DNA from: CAVQMC01 sp963713505
Lineage (GTDB): Bacteria; Bacteroidota; Ignavibacteria; Ignavibacteriales; Ignavibacteriaceae
Direction: 5' to 3'
NCBI GenBank assembly: GCA_963713505.1
Contig: CAVQMC010000022.1
Coordinates: 1-64,000, forward strand
Length of the DNA: 64,000 nt
The translations under genes were made by a program, and so were the position numbers. Of the stretch, positions 20,352 to 27,920 are shown piece after piece. The first letter of the stretch is position 1; each line of letters starts with the position of its first letter. The notes below the pieces were generated by a model, which searched no databases, had not been told where the DNA came from, and saw nothing but the letters and a program-made list of their open reading frames with translations.

Positions 20352-20906
20352 CTAGTTTTTACTATAATCATCAGGTATAATCGAATAACAAAAAGCATCA
20401 ATTGATTTACCATGTAAAAATAATCTGTTCCTAAGTATACCTTCTTTTTTTGCACCTATTTTTTCAGCCACTTTCTGGCTTGAAAAATTTTCTGTTGCTG
20501 TTATTATTTCAATCCGGGAAAACTTTAATTCATTGATTGCAAATTGTGCAGCTAAACTTGCTGCTTTTGAAGCAATCCCCTTATTAACTTTATCAGTTTT
20601 TATCCAGTATCCAAGGTTTACTATATGATGTAATCTATTTATCTGATTTAATCCGCAGCCCCCAAGAAATTCTCCTGTTGTGGAATCCAATATACAAAAG
20701 CTATATTCAATATTATTTTTCCAAGCTTCTATTTGGGATGCAACCCAAATTCCGCTTTCTTCAATTGAATAATCCGGATGACACCAGGGAAGCCATGTAT
20801 AAACTTCATTTATTGAACTTCGAGCCGCTTCATAAAGTGGTTCAATATCTATTGTTTGGTAGGGTCTTAAGAGGACATTTTGCGATTTTAGTTCGATTTC
20901 ATGCAT
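20352..20906 (-). CDS. GNAT N-acetyltransferase, RimJ/RimL type
   Basis: 184 residues. N-terminal NVLLRPYQTIDIEPLYEAARSS and central LGGCGLNQINRLHHIVNLGYWI followed by GIASKAASLAAQFAINEL form the acetyl-CoA-binding motif A. The C-terminal segment FSSQKVAEKIGAKKEGILRN is typical of the RimJ/RimL branch. These enzymes acetylate N-termini of ribosomal proteins or small molecules; the substrate is not predictable. It lies 42 bases upstream of the TonB-receptor gene on the same strand, perhaps co-transcribed. Confidence 0.85.
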   Translation of the reverse strand: MHEIELKSQNVLLRPYQTIDIEPLYEAARSSINEVYTWLPWCHPDYSIEESGIWVASQIEAWKNNIEYSFCILDSTTGEFLGGCGLNQINRLHHIVNLGYWIKTDKVNKGIASKAASLAAQFAINELKFSRIEIITATENFSSQKVAEKIGAKKEGILRNRLFLHGKSIDAFCYSIIPDDYSKN

Positions 20907-21097
20907 CTGGTAAAATCTTATCTTTTATTTAATTTAAATTAAGAAAGTAGAATAATAGTTGAAAGCTATTATAATGATTTTTATAATTTTAAAACAGAAC
21001 AATAATGATTTTATTTGAAGCGGATAATAGTAGATTAATTCTATTTTTAATATAATTATTTGAAAGAATTAATATTTTTAATTTAATATAATATATT

Positions 21098-21866
21098 ATG
21101 GAAATTAGACTTCTTCGGCATGCCACACTATTAATTGATATTAACGGTATCAAACTTCTTGTGGATCCAATGCTAAGTGATAAATTCGAAATGGAACCTG
21201 TAGCAAGAGCTGAAAACAAAATTAGAATTCCAATGACGGATTTTCCTTTTGGAAATAGAGAGCTAATGAATATTTTAAATTCAATTAATGGAATTATAGT
21301 TACACATCTTCACAGAGATCATTTTGATGAAAGAGCTAAAGAATTATTAAAAAAAACTTTACCGGTTTTTTGTCAACCTGAAGATTTTGAAAGCATTAAA
21401 AGTTCCGGTTTTAAAAATGTTATTCCAATTAATGAAAGCTTTGAATGGAATGGAATAACACTAATAAGAACAAACGGTAAACACGGTACGGGTGAAATTG
21501 AAAAACAAATGGGAAAAGTTTCCGGTTTTGTTTTGAAATATCATTGGTCAGCCGACACTTTATATAGCTGGTGATACAATTTGGTGTGAAGAAGTTGAAA
21601 ATGCAATAAAGAAAAATTATCCAAGAATAATTGTTGTTAATTCAGGTGCAGCCCAATTTATTAATGGTGATCCAATTACAATGAATAAGGAAGATGTTGA
21701 ATTTGTTTGTAATGCCGCCCCAAATTCAAAAGTTGTAGCAGTACACTTTGAAACAATAAATCATTGTCTGCTAAAAAGAAAAGAGTTAAAAGACTATTTA
21801 ATCAGCAAGAATATTGTAAAAAATATTTTTATACCTGAAGATGGAGAAAATTTAACTTTTAGATAA
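21098..21866 (+). CDS. MBL-fold metal-dependent hydrolase (UlaG-like), one frameshift
   Basis: Segments 21098-21574 and 21550-21866 form one protein of about 256 residues with a single-base break near 21545. It begins MEIRLLRHATLLIDINGIKLLVDPML. Zinc ligands are seen as THLHRDHFD (the HxHxDH motif) near residue 70, HGTGE further on, and after the break LYIAGDTIWCEE with its Asp, then AVHFETINH. This pattern matches the UlaG/L-ascorbate-6-phosphate-lactonase-like branch of the metallo-beta-lactamase superfamily. Substrate unknown. Confidence 0.82.
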
Positions 21867-21878
21867 AAAGGAATTATT

Positions 21879-22643
21879 TTGAAATTAAATCAAGTAACGG
21901 TTTCTGTTGTTAATATTGAAAAATCATTTGAATTTTATAAAAACTTAGGCCTAAAACCAATTGTAAAAAGCGATCAATATGCACGTTTTGTTTTGCCGGA
22001 AGGCGATTCAACTTTCTCAATTCAGAAAATTGAAAATAAACCGGCTTCCTCGACTACTGTTTACTTTGAAATTGAAGATTTAGATAATTTGGTTGAAGAG
22101 TTAAAAAATAAAGGTTTCAAATTTAAAGAAAATCCTTCTGATAAAAACTGGGGATGGAGAGAAGCGAAACTGCTGGACCCAGACGAAAACGTTATTTGTA
22201 TTTATTATGGCGGAAATAACAGGTTAAATCCTGATTGGAGAATTGCTGAAAGCAAAGATTCTCACTTTTTAAATATTGAAATTTTTAAGAACTGGCTAAT
22301 AACATATAAAAAAGCTTGGGAAAAATGCGATCCAAATTTAGCAGCATCATTATTTACTCAGGATGCTGAATATTATGAATCACCATTTGATGAACCACTT
22401 AAAGACAACTTGGAAATTGTAAAATACTGGAAAGATGTTACCAAATTTCAAAAGGAAATTACATTTAATTTTCAAATAATTAATGTTATAAATGATAAAG
22501 GTTATTGTAAATGGCAGGCGGAATATATCAGAATAAAAGATAATGAAAAAATAAAACTGGATGGGATTTTTGAAGTTTCGTTTGTTTATCAAGATAAATG
22601 CAATTTATTTAAAGAATGGTGGAATCGAAAACAGAATAAATAA
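21879..22643 (+). CDS. VOC (glyoxalase-like) domain fused to SnoaL-like domain
   Basis: 254 residues starting at TTG 21879, 12 bases after the MBL gene. Residues 1-115 form a VOC domain (LNQVTVSVVNIEKSFEFYKNLGL, ending AKLLDPDENVICIYY). Residues about 130-254 form a SnoaL/NTF2-like domain (FKNWLITYKKAWEKCDPNLAASLFTQDAEYYESPF). VOC proteins use metal-coordinated substrates; NTF2-like cups bind small hydrophobics or act as isomerases. The fusion makes a two-module enzyme or binding protein of unknown substrate. Context with the MBL hydrolase hints at a detoxification role. Confidence 0.78.
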   Translation: MKLNQVTVSVVNIEKSFEFYKNLGLKPIVKSDQYARFVLPEGDSTFSIQKIENKPASSTTVYFEIEDLDNLVEELKNKGFKFKENPSDKNWGWREAKLLDPDENVICIYYGGNNRLNPDWRIAESKDSHFLNIEIFKNWLITYKKAWEKCDPNLAASLFTQDAEYYESPFDEPLKDNLEIVKYWKDVTKFQKEITFNFQIINVINDKGYCKWQAEYIRIKDNEKIKLDGIFEVSFVYQDKCNLFKEWWNRKQNK

Positions 22644-22712
22644 TACTTTCTGCTAAAATATTTATCTGGAATTTAAATATCATTTCGACTTAAATTACAA
22701 ATCAAGATTATT

Positions 22713-23708
22713 ATGAATTATATGAACTTTGAACCGGCATATTTAAATCTGTTTAAAACAGGCGAGTTAGCGGAAAGAGCTGAAAAAGCATTTAAAATTA
22801 ATAAAGCTTGCATAAGCTGTCCTAGAAATTGTCTGGTTGATAGAACAAATAATGTATTGGGTGTTTGTCAAAGCGGCAGTTTGCCGATAGTTTCTTCTTA
22901 TACCCCGCATTTTGGAGAAGAACCTGTCCTTTCCGGAACAAATGGAGCAGGGAATATATTTTTCGGGAATTGCAATCTTCGGTGTGTCTTTTGCCAGAAT
23001 TATGTAATCAGTCAGAATTATAAAATTGAAAAAAGAAATGAAATTTCAATTGAAAAGCTAACCGATATAATGATTGAACTTCAAAATAAAAACTGTCATA
23101 ATATTGGCCTAGTTTCTCCGACTCACTTTACTGCTTCAATTTTACCTTCGATATATAAAGCTGTTCAAAAGGGATTAAAACTTCCGATAATTTATAACTC
23201 AAACGGTTATGATTCAGTTGAAATGTTAAAACTTTATGATGGAATTATAGATATTTACTTACCTGATTTTAAATGGGGTTTAAATGAAGCCGGTAGAACA
23301 TATTCGAAAGTAAAAGATTATTTTGATCAAACTAAATCAGCTTTAAAAGAAATGTACAGGCAGGTAGGACACGAACTTTTATATGAAAACGGAGTTGTTG
23401 TAAGAGGTTTAATTATAAGGCATCTTGTAATGCCGAACGGATTGGCAGAAAGTGAAGAAGTTTTTAAATTTATTAGTAAAGAGCTTGATCCGAGAATTCA
23501 TATCTCTTTAATGGCTCAATACTATCCAACTAACAAAGCTGCTTCCGATATTTTAATTGATAGAAAGATCAGTTATACAGAATACTTACGGACTTTAGAT
23601 TTACTCGATAAATACGGCTTAACCAATGGTTGGATTCAGGAAATGGAATCCAGTGAACATTATAAACCTTATTTTGAAGAAACCAGGGTCAATCCATTTA
23701 AAAATTAG
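22713..23708 (+). CDS. Radical SAM protein, PflA-related
   Basis: 331 residues. An N-terminal cysteine cluster CISCPRNCLVDR, then the radical SAM 4Fe-4S motif CNLRCVFCQN (CxxxCxxC) at about residue 90. Conserved PTHFTASIL, LPDFKWG and LIIRHLVMPNG follow, typical of the uncharacterised pyruvate-formate-lyase-activating-enzyme-like proteins (COG1313). These generate a 5-deoxyadenosyl radical; the partner protein is unknown and no glycyl-radical enzyme is encoded nearby. It starts about 70 bases after the VOC-SnoaL gene. Confidence 0.87.
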   Translation: MNYMNFEPAYLNLFKTGELAERAEKAFKINKACISCPRNCLVDRTNNVLGVCQSGSLPIVSSYTPHFGEEPVLSGTNGAGNIFFGNCNLRCVFCQNYVISQNYKIEKRNEISIEKLTDIMIELQNKNCHNIGLVSPTHFTASILPSIYKAVQKGLKLPIIYNSNGYDSVEMLKLYDGIIDIYLPDFKWGLNEAGRTYSKVKDYFDQTKSALKEMYRQVGHELLYENGVVVRGLIIRHLVMPNGLAESEEVFKFISKELDPRIHISLMAQYYPTNKAASDILIDRKISYTEYLRTLDLLDKYGLTNGWIQEMESSEHYKPYFEETRVNPFKN

Positions 23709-23879
23709 TTATTTTATCAATCCGCTAATATATTCTCCTAAATAATAAGGCCAGACAATAATAGCTAAAACTGCCTGCCCGAAAGAATATTTCAAAAATC
23801 CCCATGTGAAAAGCCAACCTATAATCCAAATTACAGGACATGTAGAACTATAAGTTTTATGTTTATTTTCATTACCCAT
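23709..23879 (-). CDS. Small membrane protein, 56 residues
   Basis: A minus-strand frame starting MGNENKHKTYSSTCPVIW and ending GEYISGLIK. AGGAAAG precedes the start by two bases, a good ribosome site. It contains two short hydrophobic stretches (VIWIIGWLFTWGFL and AVLAIIVWPYYLG), so it is likely a small inner-membrane protein. It converges with the radical SAM gene, with no space between. No family recognised. Confidence 0.6.
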   Translation of the reverse strand: MGNENKHKTYSSTCPVIWIIGWLFTWGFLKYSFGQAVLAIIVWPYYLGEYISGLIK

Positions 23880-23917
23880 TTTCTTTCCTAGCTTTTTTAT
23901 GAATAAAAGTTGTTTGA

Positions 23918-24329
23918 CTAATAATATTTTAATGCATGAATAACCGCAAGAATAATTGCATAAACATTTTTACTTACGCCAAGATATTTTCTGATATCTT
24001 TAATCACTTTGCTTTCAGATTCCGGTACTGAATTTTTCAAAGCCAAATGAAAGTTTTTATCAATTCTTTTTTGTAAAGTGAATTTATTTAACTCATAACT
24101 TTTTTGAATTAACAGATTTTGATTATTTAAACTAAATAAAAAATTAAAATCGTTTGATAGATAAATGCTGTTAAAATTTAAATTTATGATCCGGTTCAGT
24201 TTGAGTTTTTACTTTATTAAAAGTAGAATCAGAAAGTGAAAAAGTCGAAAGAGGTTTTTGACAATAACTATTAATTGATAAGATAAACAAGAAAAATGTT
24301 AACCCCTTTATGAAAAATTGATTTTTCAT
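23918..24329 (-). CDS. Small exported protein of unknown function, one frameshift
   Basis: Starts MKNQFFIKGLTFFLFILSINSYC, a signal peptide. The frame breaks at 24176-24186 within an A/T run (TTTAAATTTT) and continues in the next frame as NSIYLSNDFNFLFSLNNQN through KVIKDIRKYLGVSKNVYAIILAV and ending ALKYY. The combined length is 412 bases, so one base is extra. About 136 residues. No homologue recognised. The C-terminal YLGVSKNVYAIILAVIHALKYY may be an amphipathic or membrane helix. Confidence 0.5.
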
Positions 24330-24407
24330 TTAATAGTTCTTATTGTTTAATAGAAATTTAAATAAATAGAATTCCTTAAACAATAAAATTATAGTTTGGT
24401 TCAAGAT

Positions 24408-24440
24408 TTTAAAATAAAAAATCCGGCTTAAACCGGATTT
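24408..24440 (-). terminator. Terminator downstream of tRNA-Asn
   Basis: On the minus strand AAATCCGG pairs with CCGGATTT (plus coordinates 24433-24440 and 24419-24426) around a 6-base loop and runs into a T tract. It lies 8 bases after the 3' end of tRNA-Asn. Confidence 0.85.
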
Positions 24441-24448
24441 TATTTGTG

Positions 24449-24520
<72 letters not shown>

Positions 24521-24712
24521 ATATTCCTTTAAAAAAGGATACTAAACATAGTTACTGTTTGAATATTTGTCAAGCCATTTGTTTAATTTTTATTGAAAAA
24601 CTTGAGAAAAATGGCATTCCATTTAAAATTTTCATTAATCTTAACCTTTTAGATTGCAATTATTCAAAAGATATTATTAACTTAAACTATATCAGAAAAA
24701 TTTCCTGAATTT

Positions 24713-25282
24713 ATGCAGCAACCCTCACGAGAAAACATTACTATTTTATTAAATGATGTTTCAAGCGGTAATAAAGAAGCGTTGAATGAATTGTTGCCGC
24801 TGGTATACAACGAATTAAGAAAATTAGCTTCCAAATATCTTGGAGCAGAGTACAAAAACCGCACTATTCAAACTACAGAACTAGTTCATGAAGCATATCT
24901 AAAACTTCTCGGAAATCAAAATATTTCTTGGCAAAATAGAGCACATTTTTTTGGAATAGCAGCAAATTCCATGAGGCAGATTTTAGTTGATCTTGCCAGA
25001 AAAAGAAATGCTAAAAAACGCGGCGGAGATGAAACAAAAATTTCTCTTCAAGAAGGTTTAATTATTATGGATGAAACCGATGATAAGCTTCTTGCGCTTG
25101 ATGAAGCCTTGAAGAAATTAGAAACTTTTGATAAAAGATTAAGTCAAATTGTTGAACTTCGTTTCTTTTCCGGATTAACAATTGAAGAAACTGCCGCTGT
25201 GTTAAACTTTTCCGATTCTACTATAAAACGAGAATGGAATGTAGCCAAAGCCTGGCTTTACAAAGAGTTAAATTCTAACTAA
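24713..25282 (+). CDS. ECF-type RNA polymerase sigma factor (TIGR02999-like)
   Basis: 189 residues. Region 2 is seen as LLPLVYNELRKLASKYLG and TTELVHEAYLKLLG, region 4 as VELRFFSGLTIEETAAVLNFSDSTIKREWNVAKAWLYKEL. The RKLA..YL and LVHEAYLKL motifs are those of the ECF subgroup often encoded with Ser/Thr protein kinases in Acidobacteria and Planctomycetes. It directs RNA polymerase to a specific promoter set; no anti-sigma factor is seen. The kinase gene follows after 39 bases, so kinase control of the sigma factor, as in that subgroup, is an attractive inference. Confidence 0.9.
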   Translation: MQQPSRENITILLNDVSSGNKEALNELLPLVYNELRKLASKYLGAEYKNRTIQTTELVHEAYLKLLGNQNISWQNRAHFFGIAANSMRQILVDLARKRNAKKRGGDETKISLQEGLIIMDETDDKLLALDEALKKLETFDKRLSQIVELRFFSGLTIEETAAVLNFSDSTIKREWNVAKAWLYKELNSN

Positions 25283-25321
25283 TCAATATTTCTAATTAAT
25301 TGATTTCTTCAAAAGGTTAAG

Positions 25322-27907
25322 ATGAACACTGACTTTTGGTTTGAAATTAAAAATCTTTTTAATAAAGCGTTGGACTCGCCTGCAGAAGAGCGTAAAAAAT
25401 TTCTAAATGATTTAAATAAAAAAAATCCGGAAATATATAAGGAAGTTATATCTTTACTCAATTCATTTGAAAATTCAGAAAACTTTTTGGAAAATCCTAT
25501 TACTGCTGCAAATTATCTTAATGAAGAATCTGAAGATCTTTATATTGGAAAACAATTAGGGCCTTATAAAATTGAAAATAAAATTGCAGAAGGGGGAATG
25601 GGTGTTGTTTATCTTGGAATTAGAACCGATGAACAGTTTAAGAAAAAAGTTGCAATAAAATTAATTAAAGGAGGTCAAAGTTCCGGTTATATTTTAAAAC
25701 GTTTTCAAAATGAACGCCAGACCCTCGCTAACCTGGACCATCCGAATATTGCTAAGTTACTTGACGGCGGAACATTGGAAGACGGCAATCAGTTTTTTAT
25801 AATGGAATATATCGACGGCGTTCAAATAGATACATATTGCGATGATAATAAACTTTCAATTAATGAAAGACTAAAACTTTTTCAAAAAGTTTGTTCGGCG
25901 GTACATTATGCACATAGAAACTTGGTGATACACAGAGATATAAAACCAAGCAATATTCTGGTTACTAAAGAAGGTGAACCGAAACTGCTGGATTTCGGAA
26001 TAGCAAAAATCCTTGAAAATGAAGAATCCAAATATGAAACTATTTTAACCAAAACAGGTTCCTGGAACTTTACACCGGAATATGCGAGTCCGGAACAAGT
26101 TAAGGGTGAGAAGATTACAACATCAAGTGATATTTATTCTCTCGGAGTATTATTGTATAAATTATTATCCGGACACCATCCATACAAGTTTCCAAGTTAT
26201 TTGCCAATAGATGTTAATAAAATTGTCTGCGAAACTCAGCCCGAAAAACCAAGTACGATTATACAAACTACGGAAGAATTCCAAAGTAAAGATGGAATAA
26301 ATAAAATAATTAATCCTGATTTAATTGGAAATTTAAGGAATGAAAATATAGAAAAGATTTTAAAAAAATTATCCGGAGACATTGATAACATTATTTTAAT
26401 GGCTTTAAGAAAAGAACCGGAAAGACGTTATGCTTCTGTTGAACAGTTTTCCGAAGATATTAGACGACACTTGGTCGGTTTACCGGTAATTGCCAGAAAA
26501 GATACATTCTTATATATATCTTCTAGATTTATCAAACGTCATAAATTCGGAGTTGCTGCAAGTATAGTTATTTTCCTTTTATTTATTTCAGGAATATTGG
26601 GAATAATTTGGCAAGCTAATGTTGCAGCTAAACAAAGAGATATGGCAAAAATTGAAGCAGAAAAAACTAATCGTATAAATACATTTTTGCAGAATATGCT
26701 TGCTTCTCCAGATCCTGTCGAAGAAGGCAAAGATGTCAAAGTTACTGATATTTTAGATAAAGCAGTGAGTAAAATTGATAGTAATTTTGAAGAACAGCCA
26801 GAAATAAAAGCTTCAATTCGAACAACAATAGGAATTACTTACCAAAATTTAGGACTATATAAAAAAGCAATTGTTCAGTTTAAAAAAGCTTTAATTGCAA
26901 GAAAAATTCTTTATGGAAAATTTTCCGAGAAGATAGCTGAAAGTACAAAAAACCTTGCACTTGCTTATCATTATTTTGGAGACTTTAAAAAAGCAAAAAC
27001 TTTGTATGAAGAATCATTAAACATTTATCATAAAATAGACTCGGTGAATAATTTTTCATATTCGGAAGCTTTAAATGATTACGCCACGTTAATAATGGAT
27101 TTAGGTGAGTATGATAGAGCTATAAAACTGTTTAAAGATGTTATTAAACTGGATGAAAAAATTTTTCCCGGAAATAATGTTAATACAGCAGCCGCATATA
27201 ATAATTTAGCCATAAATTTAGATTATAAAAATGATGAACGAAACGCAGAAATATATTATAGAAAAGCAATTTCAATGGATTCTGCTGCTTTGGGGGGAAA
27301 CAATTATATACTTGCTCACCCAATAAATAACTTAGCATTTATTTATTTAAAGAAAAAAAATTTTCAAGAAGCAATTAATTTGTTCCAAAGATCTTATAAT
27401 ATTAGAAAAAGATTACTGCCGGATAATCACCCTGAATTGGGATTTGCAATTTATAACCTTGGCTGCACTTATTGGTATGTAAAAAATTATGATAAAGCAC
27501 TAAATCTTTTATACGAAGCTATTGCTATGTGGCATAAAAATTTGCCTTCTGATCATCCTTATTTTGGAAATGCTTATTACTGGATTGGGAAAATTTTTAA
27601 TTCCGAAAATAAGCCTGATAAATCCTTATATTATCTAAAAGAATCATTAAAAATCAGATTAAAAAAGGAAAGTGAAAATAAACTTTTAATTGCCAAAACT
27701 AATTTTGAAATTGGCAACTCACTTATGCTTGAAAGTAAGTTTGAAGATGCTGAAAAAAAATTAATTCCGAATTATAAAATAATAAAAGATGAATTAGGGA
27801 TTAAAGATCTGGATACTAAATATGCTGTAAAGATATTAACTGAATTTTATACACTTTGGCACAAACCAGATGAAGCAAAAAAATATGAAGATTTGGTAAA
27901 TAATTAA
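25322..27907 (+). CDS. Membrane Ser/Thr protein kinase with C-terminal TPRs
   Basis: 861 residues. The kinase domain (about 80-390) has the glycine loop EGGMGVVYLG at 90-99, catalytic Lys 113, HRDIKPSN at 204-211, DFG at 224-226 and YASPEQV. One membrane helix follows (FGVAASIVIFLLFISGILGIIW, about 405-430). Residues 480-861 are TPR repeats of the Kinesin-light-chain type (for example NNLAINLDYKNDERNAEIYYRKAIS). Thus a cytoplasmic Hanks kinase with a predicted periplasmic TPR sensor. It is paired with the ECF sigma gene just upstream, probably in one operon. Confidence 0.92.
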   Translation: MNTDFWFEIKNLFNKALDSPAEERKKFLNDLNKKNPEIYKEVISLLNSFENSENFLENPITAANYLNEESEDLYIGKQLGPYKIENKIAEGGMGVVYLGIRTDEQFKKKVAIKLIKGGQSSGYILKRFQNERQTLANLDHPNIAKLLDGGTLEDGNQFFIMEYIDGVQIDTYCDDNKLSINERLKLFQKVCSAVHYAHRNLVIHRDIKPSNILVTKEGEPKLLDFGIAKILENEESKYETILTKTGSWNFTPEYASPEQVKGEKITTSSDIYSLGVLLYKLLSGHHPYKFPSYLPIDVNKIVCETQPEKPSTIIQTTEEFQSKDGINKIINPDLIGNLRNENIEKILKKLSGDIDNIILMALRKEPERRYASVEQFSEDIRRHLVGLPVIARKDTFLYISSRFIKRHKFGVAASIVIFLLFISGILGIIWQANVAAKQRDMAKIEAEKTNRINTFLQNMLASPDPVEEGKDVKVTDILDKAVSKIDSNFEEQPEIKASIRTTIGITYQNLGLYKKAIVQFKKALIARKILYGKFSEKIAESTKNLALAYHYFGDFKKAKTLYEESLNIYHKIDSVNNFSYSEALNDYATLIMDLGEYDRAIKLFKDVIKLDEKIFPGNNVNTAAAYNNLAINLDYKNDERNAEIYYRKAISMDSAALGGNNYILAHPINNLAFIYLKKKNFQEAINLFQRSYNIRKRLLPDNHPELGFAIYNLGCTYWYVKNYDKALNLLYEAIAMWHKNLPSDHPYFGNAYYWIGKIFNSENKPDKSLYYLKESLKIRLKKESENKLLIAKTNFEIGNSLMLESKFEDAEKKLIPNYKIIKDELGIKDLDTKYAVKILTEFYTLWHKPDEAKKYEDLVNN

Positions 27908-27920
27908 AAAGTATTTTTGA

